64,000 bases of DNA, taken from Liriodendron chinense (lineage: Eukaryota > Streptophyta > Magnoliopsida > Magnoliales > Magnoliaceae). The stretch's first letter is position 1, and each line of letters opens with the position of its first letter. Below the pieces are notes generated by a model. The model was not told where the DNA came from. It searched no databases and worked only from the letters and a program-made list of their open reading frames with translations. The position numbers and the translations under genes were made by a program. The DNA is taken from positions 620,001 to 684,000 of the forward strand of contig ML058460.1 of the NCBI GenBank assembly GCA_003013855.2, given 5' to 3'. This document shows, piece after piece, positions 1-11,019 of the stretch.

Positions 1-545
1 TAACATTAAAAAAGACTAATACAAAAGTAACAACACTTAAAAATAACATAAAGTTTAATATCCTTAATAGAAAAATAATAATAAACAAAAAGTTACGACT
101 TACAACATAGGCATATATCGGTCTCAAAGTTCCTAATCATAGGAAATAGTGTGCATTCATGTATATGCATTTTGTATTATTCACATTATCATATATATGT
201 ATTATCCACACCGTCCATCTGTTTTTACATATCATTTTAGGACATGATCCCAAAATTGAATCATATCCAAAGCTTAAGTAGATCACACCACAGGAAATAG
301 TGTGCATACGATCTACGAGCTGATTTAAGCCAAATCAAACCAAGCTTAATCAAGTTGAGCTTCGAGCCAAGTCGAGCCGATACTGCCTTAGTTTGAGCTT
401 TGTTTGTTTTTTTAAATGAGCTTGACTCCGAGGCGTAGTTTGATTTGAACTTTTATTCGAACCAATCCAAGCCGAGCTTTTTCAAACCAGCACGAGCCGA
501 GCTTTCAAGTTGGCTTGGTTTGTGTCCAGCTTTACTTTAAAATGG
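1..545. other. Non-genic AT-rich DNA with MITE-type and GAGCC-rich repeat pieces
   Basis: No coding region is supported. About 190-310 carries a fragment of the window's common 'CCGTCCATC ... CACACCACAGGAAATAG' module. About 300-545 is rich in short GAGCC/AAGCTTGAGC motifs and resembles 52130-52600, so it is a dispersed repeat of unknown class. It abuts the broken end of the copia remnant to its right. Confidence 0.5.
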
Positions 546-554
546 TTTCGTTCA

Positions 555-2340
555 TGCGTTTAGCTACACCATTCTATTGTGGCATTCTTGGAGTCATTGT
601 CCGTCTCTTGATTCTATTAACCAAATAAAATTCCTTAAACTTATTGTCGCAGTACTCTCCCCTATCATCTGATTTAAGACACTTTAGCTTTAGACCTATT
701 TCATTCTTAACCGAAGCTTTCATTTCTTGAACGCATCAAATTCTTTCAATTTATGCTTCAAGAAATAAATTCACAATTTCTTAATAGCACCATCAATAAA
801 GGTAACAAAATAAAGAGAGCCACAGAGAGAGGATAATTAGTTGGTCCACAAACATCAATGTGAACCAATTCCAATCACTCTAACTTTGAAGTCCTTCCGA
901 CCTTCAAGAGGCTAACCTTCCTTTGTTAGCTATATATATAATATTATCAAAAGTCTAGATCAATAGATTTCAACCATTATAGTTTTCCTTTCAAAAATTG
1001 AACTTTCAGTCCATTTTCGCTCATGTGCCCAGGTTTATGATACCATATATGCTTGTCCACCCTTGATATGAAACTACAATAGAATTATTAGAGGAATGAG
1101 TAAAGTAAAGAGTGTCTTGTTTCTTACCTCAAGCAATTACCATAACTCCCTTTTGTAATCTTTCACGAATCACTAATGAAAGTCGTCATGTGTTTAAAAT
1201 CTGCAAGTTGGCTAACTAAGACTAAATTCCTTTTAATGTTTGGAACATGCCTAATATTTTTCAGTTTCAACACTGTCCTATTTGACTAATTTATCTAAAA
1301 GTCTCATTTTCTAACAATACAATAGGATTCATTATCTCTTTAATAGATTTTCTTGAGATTACGCTGCAGATAGTTATGAAGAATATCCCTACTTAAAATA
1401 GTATGAAACGAGGCATTAGAATCTATTATCCAAGAATCATTACGAGTATTGAAAGACAAAATTAAAATATTAGAAATGTTTTTTTTGAAAATATTTAAAT
1501 AATCTTTACCTATTTTATTACTATTTTTTTTATATTTCTTCGAAGCTTTATAATCTTGCTTCATGTGCTCCTTTTTGTCATAATTATATCAATCATCACC
1601 CTTTCTTTGTAGAGGCTTAGATAATTTGTTCTTTTTTTTTTTTTTTTTAATCTTGGTCTACCATGATTTTTGTTTTCTCTATTTGGTGTTCTTTTCCTTT
1701 CTGCGACGTTCAGAGCATTCCCTGATGTTTCACTTGAAGATCGTAAGGCTTTCCTCCAACATGCCTCACTTAGAATGAGGCATACAATATCACCATACCT
1801 TAACTTCGCTGATATGGTAAAATTGCTTATGGTTACCACCAAACTGTCATAACTTTCTAGTAACCCTAATAAGATTGGAACAGCTCTAATTTCATCATCA
1901 AAGTTGAGGCTTACAGACTTTAATTGGCTCATGACTGTGTCGAACTCAATGAGATGGTCAGCCATGTTTCCATCAGTAGACATCTTCATATTGAACAGCC
2001 TCTTCATCAGATGAATTTTGTTGGAAGCAGAGGGTTTTTCGTACATTCTTGATAGGGTCGCCATCAGATCTTCTGTGGTCTTCTCCTTCGAGATATTAAA
2101 TACAACAAATTTCACCAAAGAAAGTTGAATAATTCTCAAATCTTTTCTGTTGAGCACCTCCCAATCGCCATCAGATGTCTTCTCTGATTTCTTTGATTTT
2201 CCTCCAAGAGGAAGATAAATATCATTCTGATAGAGGCAATCCTCTATCTGTATCTTCTAGAAGTTAAAATTCGAACCATTGAACTTGTAAATTCTTACCA
2301 TTGAACTTGTCAATTCTTACATTGTCTTCTTCTGACATAG
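555..2340 (-). pseudogene. Decayed Ty1/copia gag-protease-integrase region
   Basis: Remnant of a Ty1/copia polyprotein read on the minus strand. A UBN2-type gag segment lies at about 2157-1700 and contains YEKPSASNKIHLMKRLFNMK, typical of plant copia gag. The protease region near 1420 reads SWIIDSNASFH, where active elements have D-S-G, so the catalytic glycine is replaced. Further left (about 650-560) integrase residues GEYCDNKF and TPRMPQ-stop-NGVA are visible; the stop replaces the Q of the usual PQQNGVAER motif. Several other stops and frame changes occur, including one soon after the presumed gag start near 2337. No reverse transcriptase or RNase H is seen: homology ends at about 555 where another repeat begins. 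The order gag-PR-IN and the LTR-like block at 2373 fit Ty1/copia. It cannot be autonomous. Confidence 0.8.
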
Positions 2341-2372
2341 CTCTCACTCAATGCAAGGGCTTTAATAATAGT

Positions 2373-2786
2373 TGTTGGGAGAAGAAATCCCTTCTCGACC
2401 ACACATCAATTTTGAAAAAAAAAAAAAACAGAGAAAAGATACAAATCACAACATAGATATTTATGTGGTTCCTTTTGATACATCCATAAATTCACACCAA
2501 TCCATTATGCTCAAAGGCAAAAAATAAAGAACTAGCTCTCAATATAAGGATTGATGGCTCTCTCTCTCTCTGTCACAATAGAATATATATTACCTTAAAC
2601 GAACTAGGGTTTACATAAAAATTCGTGTGAAAATATGAAATTTCCCTCCAGACCGGGGGTTATGCCACTAAACCCCTAAGTAAGGGAGCATTGCCCCCCA
2701 GCAAGCTCAGCATGAAGCTCAACCTGCAGAAATGCTGGCTAAATGAACAGTATATTTCTAATGACCAAGCTCCACAAATTCTAACA
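2373..2786 (-). repeat. Probable 5' LTR of the Ty1/copia remnant
   Basis: The block starts TGTTGGGAG and appears to end TCTAACA, i.e. TG...CA with matching TGTT/AACA ends. It lies directly upstream (minus sense) of the copia gag remnant. The right boundary is inferred only from the TAACA end. The other LTR is not in the window, so it cannot be confirmed by comparison. Confidence 0.5.
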
Positions 2787-3533
2787 ATTGTTTGTCACAC
2801 ACCACACAACCAATGGACTCTTTACACTCTATATTTGATTAGCCATCCAAGATACCCATCTAGTTCAACCCACTTGTCAATCAGGATTGTGCATCACCTA
2901 GATCAACAAACCTTCCACCTAACACATAACGCACCTTCAATCAATCCATCAAGTAGCATGTGTGAGTAGAGATCTTAAATAACCAGTGTGAACTCAGGAG
3001 CGACGATGTCTGTTGCTTTAAAAAGTGGAATGTAAGAGACAATATGAGGTGCTATGCCATTTAACTATCCTAGAATGGCTAAGATTAGAAGTGGCGTTCC
3101 AATGGAGCATTAGTTATAAATAGAGAGTGAGGGGGCATGAAGTGTTGGTGGTATTGTGAGTTCACAGAAAAGAAAAGAAAAGAAAAGAAAAGACAGAAAA
3201 GAAAGAAAGAGAGTGTCCAGGGAGTGATGTCAACATGAATAGGTTGATGATGTATATGGTGTATGACATCATGAGTAGGTTAATGATGTTTATGGTGTAT
3301 GACATCATGCATGATGCCATTAAGTGAGTAGTGTTGTCCTAATGTGAAGTGTTAAGAGCAGAGATCTAGCCGTAGATGTCTTTTTTAGTTATATATGTTG
3401 AAAAAACTGTACAATGAAAGTATAGATGAGAGTTTAGATTATTATACTTAAAAACATTTTTATTGGATTTATTGTATGGAAATTTGATTTGTTATTATGT
3501 GAATTTTTATGAAATTTTGGTTGTGAATACTTC
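2787..3533. other. Intergenic DNA with short tandem repeats
   Basis: No gene seen. A GAAAA-rich purine run lies at about 3165-3210. An approximately 43-bp imperfect tandem duplication around GTTGATGATGTATATGGTG / GTTAATGATGTTTATGGTG lies at about 3225-3315. Confidence 0.5.
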
Positions 3534-4024
3534 AGGCCTATTTGGTGCGTGGCATTAGGTGGGATCAAGCGGTATGGAGTTGCATTTGGTCCCATGCAAA
3601 TTCCATCTAACATTTGGAAACGACAGAAAGGGCCGGATTAATCCTAGTATCATATCAATCCAAAGCCAATAGTAGGTACCACATGATTTCCGGTGGGTAT
3701 TGAAATCTGCTACATCTTTGGGGCCCTCATTGATGTATGTATTTTATCCACATCGTCTGTGCATATGTGCCCTGTACACGAGACATTCAAGTTGCATATG
3801 CATACAGGTGACCGACATCAATTATGATATGTGGTTCATTGATTACAATTCCATGGTCCACCAATCATAGGTTTCACTTAATATAGTGTATTTCCTAAGG
3901 AAGAATTTGATCTCAAACGTGGATTGGACGGTCAAAATACCATGGTATTTCCAGGCATGTAATCATTGTACGGTGCATCTAATGCAATTCTATACTATTT
4001 AATCCCATAGTCTAAATAAGCCCT
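3534..4024. mobile_element. MITE-like element with GGCCTATTTGG / CTAAATAAGCCC ends
   Basis: Left end AGGCCTATTTGG and right end CTAAATAAGCCCTT are approximate inverted complements. The interior (GGGATCAAGCGG, TTGCATTTGGTCCCATG, CATGGTATTTCCAGACAT-like) matches the element at 53252-54018. No coding capacity is seen. It is a non-autonomous DNA transposon by structure; the superfamily is not determined. Confidence 0.55.
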
Positions 4025-4769
4025 TAAATTATAAATTATGATTAGGAATATATACGAAGAGGGTTTAGCCATCCTGAGTACCAAATTTCGAGGTGGTGTC
4101 AGGATTTTCTTCTTCGGGGGGGGGGGGGGGGGGGGGGGGGGTTTCAACGATGGGGTTTCAACGATGGGTGTCACTATTCCCACTGTTTTCTGTGGTGGGG
4201 TTCACTTGAGCTTTAGATCTACGTCATTCTTTGGATAGTGCCTTAAAATGATATATCCAAATGGATGGACGATGTGGATACAATACATACATCATGGTGG
4301 GGCCCACGAAACCTAGTGAGGTCACTTCACGCTATTAGCTAGACGTGGATTGCCTGCAAAGCCGTTCACATGAGGTCTTGCATCGGGAAGTTACGTGGGG
4401 CCTACCGTGATGTTTGCGATCAATCCACACCATTCATCCATTTTTGCTGCTTATTTTAGGACAGGAGGCAAAAAATGAGGCATATCCAAACATCACAGTA
4501 GTGGGAAATTGGGAAAAGAAATGCCCATAGTTGAAACCTTCCTAGGTCCTTTAATTAGGTGACTCTATGGGGTCCACCGTGATCTATATGTTTTGTCCAA
4601 GCCGTCCATCTATTTTGACAGATCATTTTAGGGCTTGAGCCAAAAAAGGAGGAAAATCAAAGGCTCATCTAGACCACACCACATGAACCAGTTAGTATTG
4701 AACTCTTACGGTTGAAAACTCAGGGGCATTTCCCCTACGTGGGCTTCACCCTACAAGTCATATAGGCTT
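4025..4769. other. Intergenic DNA with MITE fragments and a poly-G run
   Basis: No gene. An uninterrupted G run lies at about 4118-4141, prone to sequencing and assembly error. Pieces of the GGGGCCCAC-ended MITE family appear at about 4242-4310 and 4550-4700 (GGGGTCCACCGTGAT ... CCGTCCATC). Reading frames across the G run are artefacts. Confidence 0.5.
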
Positions 4770-5470
4770 CATACGATGGACAATATACATCCAATGTCTA
4801 ACATGATGGATGACCTACATCCAAGGTGGCCCCACATGATGGATGACCCACATCAAGGTGGGCCCCACATAATGGATTGTCTACACTAGAGTTAACCCCT
4901 AATGATGAATGACCTACATCCAAGGCACCCCGCATGATGGATGGCTTACTTTGAAATCGTGCCCCACATGATGGACATAGTTTGAAGTTGGGCCCCACAT
5001 GATGGACAATCCACATCCAATGTTTCACATAATGGACAACCCACATCTAAAATGGCCCCACATTATCGATGACTGACATTAAGGTGGCCGCACATAATGG
5101 ATGGTCCACATTAAAAGTCTGTCTGTAACAATGAATGACCCACATCCAAGGTGGGCCTTACATGATGGATAGTCCACACTAAGGCAATTGGCGCATGATG
5201 GATGATCCACATTAAAGGTGGGCCTTGCATGATGGGCAATCCACAATAAAGGTGGACCCTACATGGTGGATGATCCACATCCAGTGTTCGACATGATGCA
5301 TGGCTCACATCCATGATGGCCCCGCTTGATGGATGATTCACGTTAAGGTGGTCCCCCACATAATGGATGGTCCACAATAAAGGCCAGTCCCTAACAATGA
5401 ATTACCAACGTCTAATGTGGTCCTTGCGTGATGGATGATGCAAATAAAAAGTGTGCCCGGCATAATGGAC
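4770..5470. repeat. Degenerate minisatellite, unit about 33 bp
   Basis: Some twenty imperfect head-to-tail copies of a roughly 33-bp unit, core CATGATGGATGACCCACATC followed by AAGGTGGGCCCCA. Units vary between about 28 and 34 bp. The long minus-strand frames here are a consequence of a unit length near a multiple of three and repeat Cys/His/Pro-rich words; they are not genes. The unit resembles the outer ends of the local MITE family, suggesting it grew from a MITE terminus. Confidence 0.75.
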
Positions 5471-7285
5471 CCATTAAAGTTCTCTTAGTTTCTATTAGCA
5501 TAGCTCTTATGGGACTGTGTATTTAGTTTTTACTTATGCCTTTGTAGTAGACTGACAGGTGTGAGTACGTGTGGACTTTAAAATGTAGGATTTTACTAAA
5601 CCCATGCGTTTAGATTCCCTGTCATTCACGTATATCTAACATCATGTCACATCTACAGAGTGGACCACCTTTTATATTTCGGCAGCAGCATCTACGTAGT
5701 GAGGTCCACCTGATGGATGGCTTAGATATCTCACTTATGTGCCACTCTACCACATGTGGTGGCGTGTGCATTAGCTGTCTTGTACACGTTTGGCTTTGCT
5801 ATGTTTCCCTCTACAATCAGCTAGAGGTCGTTTGGATGCCAAACGACTTTCTGATGGTCAGATTTTCATCGTTTGGATGAAAACTCAAAATTTCGCCTTT
5901 AGACATCAAAATCTCAAAACTCATAGAAAATGATGGGATATAAAGTGTGCCACTCCCTCGCAGCGTATACGCGATAAAAGTCGCGCCCAAAATAATGGTC
6001 CCTGATGAACGTACAATTCATCTCTATCGTCGAATTTCGGCTTATGACCATCAATCCAGACCACCCAATTAATCCACCTCTTGGATTCACCGCACCCCAA
6101 AATTCAGACCGATCATGTACTCCTGTCCCTTCTAATCAGTATAATTTTTTGATGGATGGTCAATCAAGGAAATATGATGACAACAGGTTCCAACGATCTG
6201 TAATCAGGACCGTTCAATTGTTGCAATTTTCTGCTAGTGAGCTACCCAAAAGGTGGCCTCGATCGAGGATCATGTGTGGTGGTTTGTTGGACGGTATGTT
6301 TGGTAGACGTTTGTGTACACTATGCAGAGGACCGTTCTGGCTCACATAACTATCAGCCGTTCGTTTTCATTCGAGTGGGGCAGCTTTTTTTGGTGAGGCG
6401 TCTGACTTTAAAGGCCATAATAACCATCTCCCAAGAAAGTGTCTTTACGACTAAGAGTCGCCACCCGGACCTGCCGGTCAAAAGCGACGGTGCTGCTTTG
6501 TGCATGAAACGAGACCTTTTATTATTTGAGGAGTTTTTTTTTTTTCCTACGTGGCATCAAGTACTCCAATCTACACCGTCCAAGATGTTGGCCTCATTTT
6601 AAATGAAGAGACCCCAAGATTACATGCGTTATGGTACAATGTTCCATCAGTATGCTTTGCTTTTCAAAATGTTCAAGTGGGCCCCAATTGTTCAGTTTTC
6701 GGAAAACCATTTATACGATGGACCCGCTGTGGATGGCCCATGCACTAAATATCCCATCTTCGAAGATTTTAGATATTGAATGTTTGCCCCTTTGTTGAAT
6801 TTGAATCGTTGGTGTGTTCTCTTAACTGTCTATCAATGCATGGAAAGATTTATGTTGCAAGGTCCATCCAAGTGAGGTCAATCACATCAACGGTTTTGAT
6901 CTTTTGAGTCATTGTCTCCACTTCTATAAACTTACAACCTTTGCATACAACCAAAGCTCTCCAGCAGAGCACTACCATGGAATTCCTCAATTCATATCAG
7001 TTGGAAGATCCTAGCCTATAATCAATCAAGGCCACCCAAAATAATGGCCCCACTGCTTCTGGGTCATGCACTCAATATCAGACGGTTGGAATGATCCTAA
7101 CCCGTGATTAACGGGTAGTTGTTTTTTGAATCTCATCCATCAAGTGAAAATTTTCGATGATGGCCCATCAAGAAGTGGCCCACAACTTGGGTAGTTTCAG
7201 ATTGAGGTAGATGCATGCCACGTGTTCAGAGTCTGAGTGCATGTATTCGGATGGTCATACTCTCATTGAGTATCACTGCCTTTCT
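5471..7285. other. Intergenic region upstream of the NHL gene
   Basis: No convincing gene. The sequence holds many short 'GTGGGCC/GGCCCAC' words and small MITE-like pieces (for example GTCGTTTGGATGCC at about 5827 and CATCGTTTGGATGA at about 5868). Short frames up to about 120 codons show no recognisable domain. Confidence 0.45.
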
Positions 7286-7287
7286 CT

Positions 7288-7298
7288 AACTATTTATG
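7288..7298 (+). promoter_or_regulatory. TATA-like box of the NHL gene
   Basis: AACTATTTATG lies about 105 bp before the start codon. This leaves room for a transcription start near 7320-7330 and a 5' leader containing the CT repeat. Position and motif are the only evidence. Confidence 0.4.
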
Positions 7299-7345
7299 AA
7301 TCTCCCAGGTTCCTTAGCCATGTAACCTTTGCTTTTTTTCCCTTC

Positions 7346-7347
<2 letters not shown>

Positions 7348-7382
<35 letters not shown>
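7348..7382 (+). repeat. (CT)n tract in the presumed 5' leader of the NHL gene
   Basis: About 35 nt of uninterrupted CT, ending 16 bp before the ATG at 7399. CT-rich leaders and promoter pyrimidine patches are common in plants. It is complementary to the GA tracts in the 3' part of the same transcription unit. Confidence 0.8.
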
Positions 7383-7385
<3 letters not shown>

Positions 7386-7398
7386 GCTCTTGTAGCAA

Positions 7399-8031
7399 AT
7401 GTCTCAGCTCTCCATAAGTTCTCCCAAACACTGCGCCAAGAAAGGAGTGAACGTAGAAAAGCTGTATAAGAAGGTATTCTACGCATTCTCTACACTACTC
7501 CTCTCTATCCTCTCCCTAATCTTCTTTATCTGGCTTATCCTACGCCCCTCCAAGCCCCAGTTCTACCTCAAAGAGACTGACATCTACCAGCTCAACCTCT
7601 CTGGGGCCTACCTCCTCAACTCATCCATCCAAATCACCATACTCTGCAAGAACCCAAACAAGAAGGTGGGCATTTACTACGACCAGGTCCAAGCTTATGC
7701 CTCCTACAAGGCCCAGCAGATCACTCCAGCTTCTTTTCTCCCTCCTTTCTATCAAGGCCATGAAGATATCAACCTCCTAACTGCTTCCTTGTTGGGTAGC
7801 TGGGTCCCGGTTGCGCCGTCCTTCGGTTATGAAGTGGGCCGCGATCAGGCCTCTGGGAAGTTGTTTCTTGTGTTGAAGTTGAACGGACACCTCCGATGGA
7901 AGGTCGGCACTTGGGTTTCTGGCAGACACCGTTTTAATGTTGATTGTGTGGCTGTGATGGCTTTTGGACCGAATGTGGTGTCTGGTCCGTTGAGCTCGAA
8001 GCAAGGGACTCAGTGCTCTATTACTGTGTGA
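7399..8031 (+). CDS. NDR1/HIN1-like (NHL) protein, LEA_2 family
   Basis: Intact intronless frame of 210 codons starting at a true ATG (7399) and ending TGA. The protein has a short basic cytoplasmic N-terminus (to about residue 26), one membrane segment at about 28-49 (FSTLLLSILSLIFFIWLIL), then a basic-proline turn RPSKPQFYL and an extracellular LEA_2-type domain. The family word NPNKKVGIYYD is at residues 85-95, the LPPFYQGHED stretch near 114-123, and LNGHLRWKVGTW at 161-172. Cys183 and Cys206 are in the C-terminal part. Length and layout fit NHL proteins (YLS9/NHL10 and NHL25/26-like), which sit in the plasma membrane; known members act in defence signalling or, for some, sugar export through plasmodesmata. 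Which role applies cannot be told from sequence. A CT-repeat leader precedes it and GA repeats plus AATAAA follow. Confidence 0.93.
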   Translation: MSQLSISSPKHCAKKGVNVEKLYKKVFYAFSTLLLSILSLIFFIWLILRPSKPQFYLKETDIYQLNLSGAYLLNSSIQITILCKNPNKKVGIYYDQVQAYASYKAQQITPASFLPPFYQGHEDINLLTASLLGSWVPVAPSFGYEVGRDQASGKLFLVLKLNGHLRWKVGTWVSGRHRFNVDCVAVMAFGPNVVSGPLSSKQGTQCSITV

Positions 8032-8090
8032 ATGGAGATTGGAGATCACTTATAAAGCTTTGTCTAGTAAGTTGAATTTGGTTTTCTTGT

Positions 8091-8094
<4 letters not shown>

Positions 8095-8156
<62 letters not shown>

Positions 8157-8224
8157 TTCTTGTTTTTGTTTGAGAGAGAGAGATTGGTTTTCTTGTTTTT
8201 GTTTGAGAGAGAGAGAGAGAGAGA
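8095..8224 (+). repeat. (GA)n microsatellite cluster in the presumed NHL 3' UTR
   Basis: A 59-nt GA tract at 8095-8153 is followed by shorter tracts at about 8172-8184 and 8204-8224. These are separated by a duplicated TTTTCTTGTTTTTGTTTGAG spacer, suggesting replication slippage or unequal exchange. It lies between the NHL stop codon and the AATAAA at 8296. Confidence 0.85.
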
Positions 8225-8295
8225 TGGATACTGTTGTTAGCTATACTTCTGTTAGATGGATATATTGTTGTTAGCTATACTTCTCTTTGTATTAT

Positions 8296-8301
8296 AATAA
8301 A
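8296..8301 (+). terminator. Candidate polyadenylation signal AATAAA of the NHL gene
   Basis: AATAAA lies 265 bp after the NHL stop codon in T/A-rich DNA, after two copies of the word GTTGTTAGCTATACTTCT. Called from motif and position only. Confidence 0.4.
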
Positions 8302-8969
8302 GAAGAATTAAAGATGTAATTAGATTTTGAGGTTGAAAAGGTTTTGGGGTGCAACTTCTCTCTCTCATCTCTTTTATTTATTCGATGGGTGGAATGAGAA
8401 GGGTGTGAGGATGTGAATGATCCCTTTGCTACTTTAATGTTTCCTTGAGAAGATGGGAATTTATGATATGAGATTCCAAGTAATGAAAACAAAGAGATGG
8501 AGAGAGAGTGTAGTTGCTTTTCTTCCATCAGGAATCTCGAAATTTCATTGTCATCCTTTGCCTATATCAACTCAGTATTTCGCGACTCAGCCCTCATGGC
8601 CACATGCAGAGCTGTTACCAGGATTGAACCGGAGATTAGATGGGCTACTCTCTTGCCTGAAAGATAATATGGACCGTCTTGAAGGATCCAATGCACCTCC
8701 ATGAATCAATGGTCAAGATCACCGTTACAGTGTGGTTCGGCAGTCTCCGATCCCTAAGTGAGCCTGAAAAAAATGGACGGTCCCAATCATCCGGTCATTG
8801 TCAGCCTAGTTGGGCGATCCAGGAGTTGACACGCCTTTAATTAATTATTGAGCTAATGGAAATGCCACCGCTTTTACGGCCACCATTTGAGAGTTGGGCC
8901 CTTTGTGCGTTTTGGGTCGTGTCCTTTGAAACTGATAACACCACAAATTACGGTACCATACAACCTTTT

Positions 8970-9225
8970 CCTGCCAATACGCTGCATGTACAGGACATCA
9001 TTACCGTAAAAACGGCAAGCCCCATCATGAAGATCGTCCTCATCTAAAATCAGGCTGATCCAGCCGACAGGTAAGCTACACGTATATGTTGAATCAGATC
9101 GTTGGTTTTCTATAGATTCCAAGGTGTGGCCCACTTAATAAGCGGAACTACTTGATTTTGTTCCAGGTGATCCTCATGATAACTAGGGCCTACCGTTTTC
9201 ATGGTACTGATGTTGTGTACACAAC
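8970..9225. mobile_element. Palindromic MITE in segmental copy 1
   Basis: Left arm (GTAAAAACGGCAAGCCCCATCATGAAGAT) and right arm (ATCCTCATGATAACTAGGGCCTACCGTTTTCAT) are imperfect inverted complements around a short centre near 9090. The sister copy is at about 15700-15935, and a related element lies at about 51130-51430. No coding capacity. Confidence 0.6.
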
Positions 9226-10698
9226 TTGCATGATAGGGGGAAATATCGTCGAGTACCAAGAGTTCTGGTACTGCCTGTATGTGCTAGTTACCTTCGTTCT
9301 CACGAAAAGGGGCATCATCGTTTCTTTCAATGCCATTGGTTGAATGGTTAGAATCTCCCAATCAAATAATGTCTTCGAGATCTTTTTGTAGAGGCTCACC
9401 AAATCAACGGTCTTGATCACCCAATCGTTGGTTTGATTTTTGTGTTGGGTATTACCAAACAGTACTGTACCCATCACATGCAATGGGACGAAATGAGCTT
9501 GCCTTTTGCGAGAAAAAAAATTGGATTGTTCAATGGGATGGCCCACTTAGAGATTCCACAACTAAAATGAATCACATGGACCATCCTATCTGATCAGTCA
9601 GGGGCCCACAAATCAAGGGGAATGATCACATACGTTGGAAGGTTTGGTGTTTTAATCATATGGACCATCCTATATGATCTTGCCAATCAGGGGTTATGAA
9701 TCAAGGGGAATAATCATATGCCTAGAAGCTGTTAATCAGCTCCTATGAATCAACACATCCATAATTCATGTGGGCCACACTAAATGATGGGGGACATTGA
9801 GGAAGGGGACACCCACCATAGAGTGTGGGGTCCACTGTGTTGGGTATATTCAAGGAGCAACCAAGGGTTGCCCTCACACAGCTTGAGCATATGACAATTA
9901 CCATACATTCAAAGCATGGGATCTTTTACATGAATCAAAACTTAAAAAGAGAAAACAAACAACAGTCAGTTTCGACTGGCAAAAGCCTTCCTATCAGATG
10001 GCTGGGATTGGATAATCATTATAAATCTTTAGAGACTGGATTCGGTTGGCCTGGAGTAGCATCAGGTTTAATCAGGGTTATGAATTGCAGTCATTTCATT
10101 GGCCTTATCAGACGCGTGTTAGAGAGGGGCTCGCCAACTTTCAGAGAGGGGCCCATCAACTTTCAAAAGGTGAGGTTGTCACACCGGATGCTCCACGTTA
10201 CGTCTTTACGGAACTGAGTGTTATCCTACCTGACTGAGTCGGCTCCCAATATCTTTACCTGCAAATCATACACAGTAATCTTGGTGCCGGAAAGTCTACA
10301 TCGCCAAGGATAGCCGGTAATCAGTTTGCAGTTTGTCTAGGTGGGGCCTTTGGTTCAGCAATTCCAACCACTGGTTTGTTGGGTCAGTGCAGTGGATGGA
10401 CCATGACCCAATGCAAGGAACATCTAAGCCGTGCGTAAGTTGGCCTCCACGGTGAAGATGACCACCATGCACAAAAATTATGCCTTTTAATCGTCAAGTG
10501 GGCCACATGTGCCATTGAATGTGGACTGCTGAGAAGTTCCTTTAAAACCGTCCATTCAATTTGTTCCAGGGGTGGCCCAGCTGGTAAACGGCCGGACCAA
10601 CCTATGTTTTATTGTGCTCTTTAAAGTACATAAAAAAAAAAAAAAATCACAAATAGTTAACGTGCACGGGCCGGTAAGCATACCAAGACAGATTTTGG

Positions 10699-11019
10699 CC
10701 CGTTTGGATAGGAAGTGGATTGCGTCCCACATCCTCGGATGTACGTTTATCCATGACGTCCATCCCTCTTCTCATATCAAGTTAAGGTATAAGCACAAAA
10801 TGAGGCAGGTCCAATGCTCTAGTGGACCACACCAGAGATGACTCTTGCATTTAATGCAACCCAAGCTTACTATTTGGTGTGGTCCACTTGACTGTTGGAT
10901 CTGCCTCATTTTTTGGCCCTATAACATAATATGAGAAAAGAAATAGATGGCGTGGATAAACAGATACATCACGGTGAGCCCCACACAGATCTGATGCAAT
11001 CTGCTTCCGTTCAAATGGG
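10699..11019. mobile_element. MITE specific to segmental copy 1
   Basis: Terminal inverted repeat: CCCGTTTGGATAGGAAGTGG at the left and the approximate complement CTTCCGTTCAAATGGG at the right. Arms contain the 'GATCTGCCTCATTTT / AAAATGAGGCAGGTCC' complementarity. It lies inside the roughly 1-kb block absent from segmental copy 2, so part of that length difference is a transposon insertion. Confidence 0.6.

Noticed and set aside
4038..4238. Glycine-run frame and its proline-run antisense
   Set aside because: Created by an uninterrupted G tract; likely variable and possibly mis-sized in assembly.
4798..5377. Cys/His-rich minus-strand frames resembling a zinc-finger protein
   Set aside because: They follow a 33-bp DNA minisatellite; spacing of Cys and His is set by the repeat, with no conserved finger pattern.
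4770..5470. Possible CRISPR-like array (regular repeats and spacers)
   Set aside because: Units abut with no unique spacers, they are degenerate, and the genome is a plant nuclear one.
10562..10645. Possible SINE with A tail at GGGGTGGCCCAGCTGGTAAACGG
   Set aside because: An A-box-like word and an A run are present, but no B box and no flanking duplication were found.
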